The notes beneath the pieces were generated by a model. It ran no database searches, was not told the origin of the DNA, and saw nothing but the letters and a program-made list of their open reading frames with translations. From contig CM057156.1 of NCBI GenBank assembly GCA_029962745.1, positions 31,151,613 to 31,215,612 of the forward strand: a stretch of 64,000 nt of DNA, in the 5' to 3' direction. The translations under genes and the position numbers were made by a program. This document shows positions 10,128 to 20,732 of the stretch, one piece after another; the first letter of the stretch is position 1, and every line of letters begins with the position of its first letter. Origin of the DNA: Echinometra lucunter (Eukaryota; Echinodermata; Echinoidea; Camarodonta; Echinometridae).

Positions 10128-13100
10128 TGAAACTGCTGTTTGAGGGTGTTATCTGAATTACCATGCCCTACATCAGCTTCACGGGAAAATGAGGAAAAGT
10201 AGTTTCCCATTATGTGTACACTCACATTCTTCATAATTTTCGGGCTGACATGATGTCACATAAGATCAAGTGACTCACTCATAGTAGGACGGATTATTTT
10301 TTACCACCTGGGTCTCAAAAGACGCTTAACAGTTGAAACAAACAAATGAAAAAGCTCGGAATGTTCGGGAAAAATAGAACAGTATATGAGGGCCAAGCAC
10401 GTCACCCCAGTCATATGCCAATAATCTGACATTTCTTCGCAATGCTCTGTAACATTTAGTTAGATTTTCGTGTTGTCTTTAAGTAGACTGCCGCAGTGAA
10501 TTTGCTAAGAGACACAAACGTTGAAGATAAATGCAATTAAAGCATGGTTGAATGAAATGTTCTTTTGTATTTTCTCATTGGTTAGTCGGACCAAGGGCTG
10601 GGATCTATCGTTGGATGTGACCGTCCAACTAACCCTTTATCAACAAATTATCATGCCACAATCTGTCCAAAACATCCATAAGTTCCCAAATCACCCATGT
10701 CCAGTCCTCCTCTGCTTAGCTCTAAAGTTCGCGTCGAAAAAAAAAAAAAAAAAGTTTTCCGTTTTCGCACATCAAAATAAAAATTGTAGGTCTACTTTGG
10801 AAACGAAGACTGATCCGGTGATACTAAGAATAATGAAGTTGTTAATATAAAGGCATTCGTATCAGAATTTTGTTTAATCTACCCGCTTCGACCTACTATA
10901 ACATCCTATGTTGCAGCGAAAACATAAAAGGGGGATGGGAGTTGAAAAATTGATACAAAGGCCCTTGCTTATACTTTTTTTATTTATTTATTTTATTTAT
11001 TTATTTCGTTTTATTTATACAGGGTAGCCCCGTCAGTAATCTTGTACTGTTTTGCAGGGGGCCCTGTAGACAAATATATACAAAATAACAATCAAACAAA
11101 CAAAAGAACATAACAAAATAACAAACATAACAAACAAAATAAACATAACTAAATACATGAAACAAGATGAAAGTAAGGAAGTGGAGAACAAGACTAAATA
11201 TAATAGATTTCAACCAGTATTGTAAGGAAGGAAATTCAAATGAAGTTATGGAACTTATGTGCATATGTATGAGAAGTGTCCATTCATCTACCAATTAAAT
11301 GATACCGAAAAAAAAAGTTAGAAAAAATTGTCAGGATGCATTTCAATCAAAAGCCTATTTAGTTTATTAGTGAAACTATAGGGAAATTATTCTGAACTGT
11401 TATACGATCATGTTCACTATGAATAAACATTTTCTGACTGCAAAGTCACCATGACAGGCGCACATTTCTTGATATAGGCCCTAAATAGGTTCATTGGCAT
11501 TGTATCCGAATCATATATCCGATTGGTATATCCGGTAGCTACTCACATTGCGAAGGAAATATTAACCGTAATCCGAGGATGAAGGACTTTGTTAACTATA
11601 ATCAGTGGCGGCACCAGGATTGTTAAAGTGGGGGGGGGGGGGGGGCCAAATGGAGGGCAAAAGAAAATGTTGGGGGGGGGGGGCAGGGGCAGTCAATTTT
11701 TTTTTTTTGCGTGTATGGACAAATCGAGCGTGAAGCGTGAGTTTTAGTCGCCAGCGTAAGTCCACTTTGAGGAGTGGGGGGGGGGATAATTGAATTTTTG
11801 GATTTTTTTTCCTCTTACACACATTTTAATATCAATTTTGCGAGCGAGCGAAGCGAGCAAACAAAAAATAACCGCTTTTTTGGTTTTTAATTGCATTTTC
11901 GAATAAATATTCTGAAATAAGACGAGCGAGCGAAGCGAGCAAGCCAAAATTGGCTACTTTTCTTGTTTTTAACGCAATTTAGAAAAGAAATTTAAAAATA
12001 TGATGAGCGAGCGAAGCGAGCGAGCCAAAAATAACCACTTTTTTTGTTTTCAATCGAAGTTTTGAAGAGCGGAAAATGGTATTTTAGAGCACTTCACAGC
12101 TTGAATATGATGCTTATGACAAAATCTACTTATGTACAAATTACTGTTACTTCAGTCCTCAAAATTTCTGGGGGGGGGCAACTGGGGGGCAAAGCTTCTG
12201 AGTGGGGGGCAAATGCCCCCCCCCATGCCCCCCCGTTTTGCCGCCACTGACTCTAATAAACAAATGGAAAGGAAAACACATGGCTATATCACGTGGTTCA
12301 GAATATTGTTTACAGAAACTGAAGTACAATGTGGGTAGGAAACATGATAAACTTATGTGCATATGTATGAGAAGTGTCCATTCATCTCCCAACTAAATGA
12401 TAACTAAAATAATAGATTAGATCATGATAAAAGCGGGGTTGCAACTGTCGTTTTTACATATTTTGAAACAAAAAAGTTCTTAAGCACCTACATTTTTTAT
12501 TCTTTATTCGCGTTCCATGAACATGATGAATAACATTTAGTTATGGCAATAACATCATTAATTTTGATACGAAAACAAACCAGTTTGTAACAGTAAAACT
12601 TGTAAAAACGTACGATTGTGATGATATCAATGTCATTAACTACTAGCCAGCAATAAAGGGGTCTTTTTTTGCTTTTCATCTATCGCAAGGGAACATCTGT
12701 CCTTGTCCCAGCTTTATCCGGATGATTGTAACCTAGACCCCAATCCCGAAAACACTATTTAAGTTACCTATTTCTGATTTGCTTTAAAGCCATAGTATTA
12801 TTTTTTTTTCAATATGGACGTGTAGTTTATAACAGATGGCGCTATAGCAAGAACGGTTCTAAGCGACGGGGCAGCGGGAGGTGCTTTATCAGCCAACATT
12901 GGTGGTGCCCTTGCTGTCACCGTTAGTATCTACATAAGCGGAGGAGTTTCAGGTGAGGTAGAGAGAGGGGATAACTGGGAGTGATTTGGGGGGGGGGGGG
13001 GGGTTAAATGCGGCCGGTCCACTCAACCTCTATTTACCGACCCACTCATCCTATATCAAACGACTTTCAGACCACATATCGACTGCCTCACAAGTCGACA

Positions 13101-16100
13101 AATCGTGGGAGCCCAGTGGAGGAAATTGGGCTATCTTCCCATGGGCAGTCCGCCCCTGGGTAGGGGTAAACTTGTAAATGGGTCGAGGAGGAGTGGTCCG
13201 GACATGTTCAGAATGCTAAATCCCACCATTTAATACTGCTGGCTCAAACTTTTTGGAGATCGCAATCTATCACGTTCAAAATGCCAAAATTCCATCATTT
13301 TAAAATTTTGTCACTCCACTGTGTTGAATTGAAACTTCAGTGGGTATATTATGTAATGGCTATTGTTTGTATACCACGTAAATATTTGAACTCCAAAAGA
13401 CAACTATGTACTTTAGGATGTCTGCATGATGTCAGAGAAAAAAAAATGTAAGAGGTAAACAATATCGAACACATGAGAGCAGCGCCACCTTTGATACCCT
13501 TAGGCAATTAACCCCTGATTCCCTTATCTTTACACATGTGTTCTGAAGGTCCCACCACGTTTCCGTATCTGGTTCAAAACAAAATGCCTGACAATGAAAC
13601 ATTAGAGTCTGCAAATGGCGTAAGCATGTTATTTTCTTTAACCACGAGTTATGAATGGACTAACTCCTTGATTATATAACAGACACATGTAGAAAGACAT
13701 ACTATTTTATGTTAATATACAGGTGGTCATATAAATCCGGCCGTGTCTCTATCTATGTGCACCCTTGGTCGTCTGCGATGGTTAGCTTTACCCATTTACT
13801 GGGTGGCTCAGTTTATTGGTGCTTTCTTTGGCGCTGCTGTCGTGTATGGTATATACCTTGGTAAGTTTCTATTTTCCTTCTCCAAAGCCGTCTGCATGTC
13901 ATGAAAGGGCATTAATCACGTTAATGGTACACGACACCAAACACCAATGAGAAAAATATTTTGAGTTCATCATTGTTATTACTGTTATCATGATTATTAA
14001 TATTTTAATTGTTATTCTTGTTACCATTATTATTAATTGTTAACATTTTTATCATGGTTGGTGTTATTGTAATTACTATCATTTTTATCTTTATGAGGCA
14101 GCACTAAAACCGCCTTCGTTAGTGCCAATTAATGATGTGGCTTGTCTACATGATAAATCTTCTTCATGATGTTCGGGATCCATTCTCTTGAACCTCTAAA
14201 TCTTGCTTTCTGTAGATGCTATAAACGTAGTGGAAGGCGGACCTTCTAATAGAACTTTAGCCACTGCAGGAATATTTGCTACATACCCCCAACCTTTTGT
14301 AACTATATCAGGAGAGGTCATGGACCAGGTAAAGTATAACTGATTATTCTAGGTTAGAAATACCAATATCACTGTAACTGTATTCCAAGATTTAGAGAGT
14401 TGAACGACCTCTAGTCTATTCAGAAAACAAAGCCAAAGAGAAGACCCTTTTCAAACACTTTGAAATGATGAAATCCTTAATTCTCCCCTACCTAGCTGTC
14501 TCCTTGCTTTAACTTAACGTGGTCATCTGAGGCAATCGGGAAAAATAGAATAGATTCAATCCACTCTAAATTCCCTAGATTAAAAAAAAATCTAAAATGA
14601 TTGTGATTAGGGACATATCCGAAATTAAAATTAAAAATCCTAATCTTAATAGATTGAGTTTTAAATCAAATATTGGATTCGTCCCTTATAGCAGTCTTTC
14701 AGATTAATTTCTAATCTAAGGAATTTAGAGTGTTGACAGCTACAGAACTACCCTTTGATAATTTGTATATGGGCGTGTAGGGGTATCATTAGGTGTTCTC
14801 TTCATTGTTGTGTTAATGTCTCTAGCACTTTCATATATGGCCTTTTTTTGGTCTGAAATACAACCTTTGATAGCAGGATGCATGTACAGTATCCAACAAA
14901 AGAGAGTACACCCTTGAGGGTGTGCTTAACTTTTGTTGCCACAAATTTAAACAAAATCCTCAAGCTATTACATTATTGTTAAGGAAGAGATAATTCCTAT
15001 CAATACACCAGTCACAGAATTTTGTTCGTCTCTATCATAGTTGTAATACATTCATGTAAGAATTCACATTTGAAATTTTAACATTTTGTAAAAGGTGTAC
15101 TCACTTCTGTTGGATACTGAATGTAGATAACCAGAAAACAAGAGTATTTCTGAAGAGGAGGAGAGCAACATTACATAGCTCTACCACAAGTGTGCTAAAA
15201 GTCACTATTTTGACGAACCCGAATCGATAGAGTATCTTCTTCTTATCGGATCACTACGCCTCAGCAGGTAGATGTAGGCTTAGATTGTCCCAATCCAGTG
15301 GTGTATGCATTGCTTTGCACAGGGGGTCAGAGCTGCCAGATCTTCTCGGGTGCAAGGCGCTGGCAGAAGTGGGCAGACAAGGAGATGTTGCATAGTCTGC
15401 TCCTCTCCGCACAGGCAGGTCGTGTCGTTATTTTCACTATACCCCCACTTTGCTAGGTTGGTTCTGCAGTGGCCGACAGCAGTTCTTAGTCGGTTGCAGC
15501 AAGACCAGAAAGGCCATGCCTCGTTGGCGCCAGAAGGTAGAGTTTCCTTAGGGCTTATATAAGACACAGTATATGCTGCGTGAGTAAGACATTCAGTCCA
15601 CAAGGATAAACGCTGGTTGTTAGGACTTTTGTTCAGTGCCTCCACAGAATGTATCGATAGAGTGTGAAAGATTTTTACTGTCATTTGACTATTAACATCA
15701 GGCGATGAATCCAGTATTCATGCTTTTCTACATTTCCAAATATCTTTAAATTTCACGTCTCCCCCCCCCCTCCCCCCATCTCATTTTTGTCCTATCTTTG
15801 ACAGTTTGTAGGTACAGCCCTCCTTCTTGGAGGTATTTTTGCCATTTTTGACAAGCACAACATCAAACCTCCGACAGGTCTTGAACCAGTAGCAGTTGGT
15901 CTATTGCTTCTCGTTATCAATATAGCCTACGGTTACAATGCTGGGGCGGCAATCAACCCTGCGCGTGATTTCAGTCCGAGACTTTTCACCGCTCTCGTGG
16001 GCTACGGGGACGACATATGGATCACGTGAGTATATGTATCATAACTAATATAGGCCTAGAGCCAGTTGTTGATTGTGAAGGCTGCAGTTCAGGTTATTAG

Positions 16101-16704
16101 ATCGCTTATTTTCTTCTTTCCCCCTTTTCGAGATTGCACACCGGTATGTCATCTTTTTTTTTTCTTCTTCTTTTAACAGGATGTAATAATCTGATAATGT
16201 GAAACGCCAGTTGTATTCAGAACATGCTTCATGACTGAAAATTTTCATATTTAATTTTTCTGTATTAAAAGAACACATTAGGCACATTACAGAAGTACTA
16301 TTTGAATTCCATCACCGGAACATTGTGTATGCAGTAGTGAAAAATAATACGCTACTTTGGCGATAGGGGAAAATTACTATCGATCTAAAAGGGAGAATGA
16401 ATGATTATGGAATATGGATGTATATCCTTTCTCTCTCTCTCTCTCTCTCTTTCTTTCTCTCTCTCACTCTCTCTTTCCCTCTCTTTATTTTTTTTTTTTA
16501 AATTTTTACTCTCATCCATTTAAATACTGATTCTTCTTCAGCCCATCTGGTGACCAATTTTGGTGGATACCACTGTTTGTACCTTTGATTGGTGGCCCGA
16601 TTGGAGCCTGGATGTACTATCTTACTATAGAGGTTCATCACGGGTATACTGGTAGAGCAGATGAATCATTACCGCTTACACCAAACGTACCGAGGGATGA
16701 ATAA
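9364..16704 (+). CDS. Aquaglyceroporin, gene 2 (six exons, 285 aa)
   Basis: Tandem paralogue of gene 1 with the same function class (MIP-family water/glycerol channel). Exons join as 9364-9459, 12826-12952, 13723-13860, 14216-14328, 15805-16025 and 16542-16704: 858 nt, 285 codons plus TAA, all GT-AG introns in phases 0,1,1,0,2 as in gene 1. NPA box 1 is N79-A81 (GGHINPAVS); NPA box 2 is N209-A211 with R212 and D213. The NRT sequon is at 132-134. The differences from gene 1 in exons 2-5 are mostly conservative (33 of about 200 residues), which argues both copies are under selection. ATG 9364 was chosen because it aligns with gene 1; the frame stays open upstream to about 9157 but that stretch has no counterpart in gene 1. 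The C-terminal tail is shorter than in gene 1. ar/R residues read G59, N197, A206, R212. Confidence 0.94.
9528..9905. mobile_element. hAT-like foldback element (TTCGGAATAACGAACC family), copy 1
   Basis: 378 bp in gene 2 intron 1, bounded by a perfect 8-bp direct repeat ATAGCGCT (9520-9527 and 9906-9913). Ends are imperfect inverted repeats (GGTTACAG... against the complement of ...CATCACCC, about 13 of 20). The left half is an array of GAAGGTTCGTTATTCC-type units; the right half is the same units in reverse complement (GGAATAACGAACCTTC), so a single strand could fold on itself. An 8-bp target duplication fits the hAT superfamily. It is non-coding and appears inserted into an older repeat that begins with the TAA run near 9491. 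Confidence 0.78.
10023..10126. repeat. Compound microsatellite (TTTC)n(TC)n(TA)n
   Basis: A TTTC run passing into TC and then TA dinucleotides, in gene 2 intron 1. Confidence 0.95.
10977..11304 (-). mobile_element. Probable 3' end of a retroelement
   Basis: Read on the minus strand, a block with CTACAGGGCCCCCTGC and CGGGGCTACCCTGTATAAA passes into a (TAAA/ATAAA)n tail at 10977-11016. This is the usual form of a non-LTR retrotransposon or SINE 3' end. The upstream limit is uncertain. Its far end (11252-11304) is repeated at 12350-12402. Confidence 0.5.
11252..11304. repeat. Direct repeat flanking the gene 2 intron 1 hAT-like element, copy 1
   Basis: Begins AACTTATGTGCATATGTATG. It is identical to 12350-12387 over 38 bp, with a degenerate extension (ACCAATTAAATGATA against CCCAACTAAATGATA). 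Confidence 0.85.
11603..12249. mobile_element. hAT-like non-autonomous element with CAGTGGCGG termini
   Basis: 647 bp. Termini are CAGTGGCGGCA (from 11603) and TGCCGCCACTG (to 12249), a perfect 11-bp inverted repeat with the CAG...CTG ends typical of hAT elements. It is flanked by an 8-bp duplication ACTATAAT / ACTCTAAT (11595-11602, 12250-12257; 7 of 8). Inside are G-runs next to both ends and three tandem units of about 82 bp, each starting GAGCGAGCGAAGCGAGC (near 11840, 11922 and 12004). No transposase was seen. Confidence 0.82.
12350..12402. repeat. Direct repeat flanking the gene 2 intron 1 hAT-like element, copy 2
   Basis: Second copy of the 11252-11304 unit, 1,098 bp downstream, with the CAGTGGCGG-ended element between them. 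Confidence 0.85.
12826..12952 (+). CDS. Gene 2 coding exon 2
   Basis: Acceptor TGTAG ends at 12825; donor is GTGAGG at 12953. It codes helix 2 (SANIGGALAVTVSIYISGG); same length and phase as gene 1 exon 2, with 8 of 43 residues changed. Confidence 0.94.
13723..13860 (+). CDS. Gene 2 coding exon 3
   Basis: Acceptor AATATACAG ends at 13722; donor is GTAAGT at 13861. It codes NPA box 1 and helix 3; same length as gene 1 exon 3, with 8 of 45 residues changed, all conservative apart from G/S. Confidence 0.95.
14216..14328 (+). CDS. Gene 2 coding exon 4
   Basis: Acceptor TTTCTGTAG ends at 14215; donor is GTAAAG at 14329. It codes loop C with the NRT sequon and AGIFATYP; 5 of 38 residues differ from gene 1. 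Confidence 0.94.
14562..14732. mobile_element. Short TIR element (MITE-like) in gene 2 intron 4
   Basis: 171 bp with 20-bp terminal inverted repeats: CACTCTAAATTCCCTAGATT at 14562-14581 and the complement at 14713-14732, 19 of 20 matching. The interior is AT-rich with further short inverted units (AAATCTAAAA / TTTCTAATCT). The target duplication is not clear. Confidence 0.75.
14887..15119. mobile_element. Tc1/mariner-like short TIR element in gene 2 intron 4
   Basis: Left end CAGTATCCAACAAAAGAGAG and right end (complement) CAGTATCCAACAGAAGTGAG form an inverted repeat of about 26 bp. A TA precedes the left end (14885-14886) as expected for Tc1/mariner; the right flank reads AA, so the duplication has decayed or the boundary is one base off. 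It is 233 bp and non-coding. Confidence 0.68.
15280..15684 (-). mobile_element. Truncated LINE: C-terminal end of a non-LTR reverse transcriptase ORF
   Basis: A 134-codon open frame on the minus strand inside gene 2 intron 4. The part NRLRTAVGHCRTNLAKWG followed by CLCGEEQTMQHLLVCP is the C-terminal extension, with a CCHC-like knuckle, seen after the polymerase domain in Jockey/CR1-type retrotransposons. The polymerase and endonuclease parts are missing, so this is a 5'-truncated dead copy. It runs antisense to the host gene. Assignment to a LINE C-terminus is confident; the clade is a guess. Confidence 0.82.
15805..16025 (+). CDS. Gene 2 coding exon 5
   Basis: Acceptor TTTGACAG ends at 15804; donor is GTGAGT at 16026. 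It codes helices 4 and 5 and NPA box 2 with R212 and D213; 12 of 74 residues differ from gene 1. Confidence 0.95.
16429..16484. repeat. CT microsatellite
   Basis: Imperfect (CT)n run ending about 55 bp before gene 2 exon 6. It adds pyrimidine content upstream of that acceptor. Confidence 0.85.
16542..16704 (+). CDS. Gene 2 coding exon 6 and stop
   Basis: Acceptor TTCTTCAG ends at 16541. It codes PSGDQFWW, helix 6 and a short polar tail, ending at TAA 16702-16704. The tail diverges from gene 1 after EVHHG. Confidence 0.94.
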
Positions 16705-18232
16705 GGACTGTTTGCTTTAACATTCATCTTTTCCGAAGTAAAATACCGAGTTATACAGTGCACCTATTCAGTTCAGTAAAACTCTTGACAGATTTTAAAA
16801 GCTCTTCAAGAATGAAATGTTGATGCAGCACACACAAAAAAATGATTTAACTCAGTACAGAATGTTTTAACTCCTTTGGATATTCTGTTAGATACACATT
16901 ATTTGTTAGTACTTTTTGTATCTCCATGCTCTTAAATACTCCCCCCCCCCTTTTTGATGTTAATTGTATTTATTTTCCATGCCATGGTTGGTGCCCCTCT
17001 TACAAGTTCTCCCTTAAACTTCTAAGGGCTGCTAACCCCATGTTTGTATATTTTAATTGTAAATGTTGTATATGTTAATGGTTGAAAAAATGAATAAATT
17101 AAATGAAATGAAAAACCCTTTTCAAGAATCCTAAGAAGTGACTTTATATGATAAAATTCCGGGGATAGAAAGAATTTGGGATACCTTATTGTTTCAATCA
17201 TCAGTTGTTTTTGAAAACAAAAAAAAAACTAATTCAGTGATGAATTTATGAACTATCTTTAATAATAATCATCAATATTCAGTTAAATGGTTATTGATCC
17301 CAACTCTTTATCGTTTCTTGCGACGCTTATGTGATTCAGCATTTTGGCTGTACGAGAACGATGTGCCACGCAACAATAATGATTGCAGATATGTGTCATT
17401 TCGATTAGATGATTAGTATTGGTTCATATGGAATACAATAGTTATATGTCTAGTAATACTGTTACATCCCGAGTACTTGTTCTTTAGATGCATAAATACT
17501 CATGATAAGAGGTGAGCAAGATGTCATGTTTGTCAGGCTGTTGGCGTATAATGGTCAGAAAATCGCCCTTCTGTTTATTACAGAAAATCATCTTTTCAAA
17601 CAAATCCGTTATTAACATTTTAGTACATGTCGTAGTAAAAGCATTGTACCATGATAATAACAAGGTGTTTTGAAATGAATTTTTAGCAAAGATTATGAAT
17701 TGATATTGCAGTTATCATTAACTAATCTTTCTGACGAATATCCATCATGGTATTTCGTATTCAGAAAATAAAATAAACACTCTATGGTGAGGCTTCATAA
17801 TGGCAAAATATTTTCGACATCCCGTTCTTCGTACACTTCCTCGCACATTTTATCTTCCGTATGTGTCAGGACCGGAAAAGGCAATATTATACAGGATATA
17901 GTGAATACTCTCAGGAGGTATGCATTTGATAAAATTGAATGAAATTCTGCGACTTCATGATTCGTAAAAAACCTGAAGATAACAATCTGGTTGGATTCGA
18001 ATGAAGATATATTAAATTTTGTGATGCATCTACGCCATGACATTAAACTGTGTCTAGGAATACTCTTTATGTGCTTCTCCTCTGGCTGTACCCCTTTTTA
18101 CTGCGACCTATTTTATGCGGGAAAAGGGGTGGATGAGCTATTTTCTATCGTCCTGAAATTGTCTTGAAAAGTAGTAAAGAGATATTTGATGTATTAAAGT
18201 ATTAAACTATGCAAATACAACAAACTGAATGT
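16705..18232. other. 3' flank of gene 2, no gene recognised
   Basis: Contains the presumed 3' UTR and a C-run near 16941. No further aquaporin exon, RNA gene or TIR element was found. Confidence 0.55.
17093..17098 (+). promoter_or_regulatory. Candidate polyadenylation signal for gene 2
   Basis: Canonical AATAAA about 390 bp after the gene 2 stop and the first clear one downstream. The surrounding sequence (TGAATAAATTAAATGAAATG) could instead be a degenerate retroelement tail. Confidence 0.4.
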
Positions 18233-18273
18233 GTGGGTGTGTGTGTACGTGTGTGCGCGCGTGTGTGTGTGAG
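18233..18273. repeat. GT microsatellite
   Basis: Imperfect (GT)n with GC interruptions. Confidence 0.85.
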
Positions 18274-18350
18274 GGTGTGTGCGTCTGTGCTCTTGTATAG
18301 CTATATAAGCGAGGACGGTGAACAATGAAAAATTCCTGGGGAAAAAAATG

Positions 18351-18476
18351 GTCCTCGGATGTCAAGCAATAGTCCTCGGATGGCAAATAATAGTCTTCGG
18401 ATGTCAAACAATAGTCCTCGAATGTCAAACAGTGGTCCTCAGACGTCAAACAATAGTCCTCGAATGTCAAACAATT
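18351..18476. repeat. 21-bp minisatellite, six units
   Basis: Six adjacent 21-bp units of consensus GTCCTCGAATGTCAAACAAT plus a variable base. Because 21 is a multiple of three it stays open on both strands and reads as a repeated heptapeptide on the minus strand (EDYCLTF-like), but nothing suggests translation. Confidence 0.92.
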
Positions 18477-20494
18477 GATTTGAGCCTTATTCCGTCAGCC
18501 TTCCTGGAGAACAATAGAGGAGCAATAGCTGTACTTCGGAGTACAGTCATGTGAAGATTAGTGTGTATTGGTGTCATACTAGGATACAGATTCATTATCA
18601 CAGTATTTTAGAAATACAAAGAAACATCAAAGTCAATAATAATAAAATAACATAACCTTAGAAGGCCATAATTCATGAGTCGTTTAATCATAATAAATGT
18701 TTGTTCTCTTAAGAGGTCAGTCATACATGATACAGTGCGGCCTTCCTACATAACATTTATGAAATCAATTCAAACTCACAAATTAGCACTTTGCTGTGAT
18801 CATTATCATGTAATTAGCCATGGGAAGCCTTATCTACATCATCCTTTCATTTTAAACTAGTCTTGCAAAACAATATAATTAGGCAAGACCCACGAGATAC
18901 GGCAACCTTTATACTTTGCCGAATTACCGACTGCAGATCTGATGTCACATGCACAGGCATTCGGCGATAAAAACAAACAAGAAGTATTTACTTTACCGTA
19001 TGGTTTTTCAACGCTATGATCAGAATAAACTCAGCATATCAGCAGATGTCTATTTATACGCAGATGAGAATCGATAGCGGTCATAAGTGCACGAGCGGTC
19101 AGGGAACTTTTGGTCGTGATTTAAAAAAAAATACAACTGGAGCTTGTAATCAAGTTATGCTGTACACGCTAGCCTTGATCGTGATGAGATATTGAAAGTT
19201 CGCTCTCTCCTTTATTAAAAGTGACCTTGCTTTCTGGTATTTTTGCGGGCTTGAAATATTTATGGCGATATATAAAAAATTGCAATTGCGATACAACAAT
19301 TATGAGCATCTTACTACACGGCACTATCTATTCCCTGGCGATACAATTAACGTTGAACAACAAAATCAGCAATTCATGTAAGTTTCACGACCGAATAAAG
19401 ACAGTGCTATTAGCTGTAATTTAGGACAGGAGTATAAAGCCTGTGCTTATAGCAAAACGAAGAATCTGCTCGAAAAACGTCGGCATCCATGTCTTTCTAA
19501 AATAAAAAAAAATATTTGAATAGGGGCTTGCAGCAGGGGCCCCAGCACCCTTTGTTTCATTCCGACCTTCATGTCAGAAAGCACGCGTTGATTAATAATA
19601 AAAAAAAAGAATATTAAAAAGGAGAAGTACATAATAAGCAATCCTTTTGACAAAAAAAAAAAAAATCTTATTTTAAACTATATCTTCAATAATCCTTATA
19701 TTTAAGGGTGAGTCAAGTCCAAGATTACTTGATTTTTATATGAAGCAGACAATTTAAACCTACAGATTAAAAAAAAAAGTTTGAAGAAATTCGGATAACT
19801 AAGCAGAAAATTATGATTATTTAGTGGCACGAAATAGGAAAAATAATCAAAATCACTAGACAAATTGGCGAGTTAGTCATATAGTTTGTGACATCGTTAG
19901 CTCATAACTCTCAAATTATTTTGTTGATAATACAAATAATCCAAAATTCGCCAAGGAATATGATTTTCATATAACTTTAAGCAAGTTATATGTTTACTAA
20001 AAATAATTTTGCATTAATAAACCTTTACAAAGTACTACCCGAACCTAAAAACATCGTGATATTACAATTAGATAATCATTCATCTTAATACCTCTTAAAA
20101 TCATATTTTCAAGATTTTTACAGAAAATTGTGCACTCTGTATTAATGTTTACAAGGATTTTAGTTTGCTCAAGTTAAGAAGAAATTTTATTCCTGCCAAA
20201 CAAATGATAAACTTCTTAATTATGAATACAAACCAAATAAGCCAATGACGTCAAGGACCCATGACTCCGCTGCCTATTTGTCTAGGAATTTTGATTGTTT
20301 TCCCTACTAGTTTTACATGCCATTAAAAATCATAACTTTCTTATTATCAGTAGTTTTTCTCGAGCTTTTTTATTGATCTGTAGGTCTTTTTAAGACAAAG
20401 TGATTCTTAGACTTGACTTACCCTTTAATGTTTCGTGTTTTATGTTGCATCCAGCGGATACTGTGAGCCATCATCAAGAAATCAAGAGCGACCG
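18477..20494. other. Gene-free AT-rich stretch
   Basis: No gene, RNA or repeat with clear boundaries was recognised. Short open frames have no recognisable content. Confidence 0.5.
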
Positions 20495-20732
20495 TATGGC
20501 AAGCCGTTTTAACGTTTATTATTATTTCTTGATATTAACAAATTAATTCTTGATATCAAAATTAATTTTTTTATATCAAGAAATGATTTTGTAAATATAA
20601 TTATAGCCTATACAAAAAAAAAAGGTTTCCTATTGTCAACACATGGGAATTCTTGATATCAAGAATTGAATTGAATACTTAATATAAAAAATTGAATCTT
20701 GATAACCATAAATATTAAAACAGCTTGCCATA
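20495..20732. mobile_element. Short TIR element with TTGATATCAAGAA interior
   Basis: Ends TATGGCAAGCCGTTTTAA (20495 on) and the complement of TTAAAACAGCTTGCCATA (to 20732) match at 17 of 18. Counting the outer TA as target duplication gives a 234-bp Tc1/mariner-type insertion (20497-20730). The interior repeats the palindrome TTCTTGATATCAAGAA and parts of it in both orientations. Confidence 0.72.

Noticed and set aside
18351..18476. CRISPR-like array
   Set aside because: Units are contiguous 21-mers with no spacers, and the DNA is eukaryotic; it is a minisatellite.
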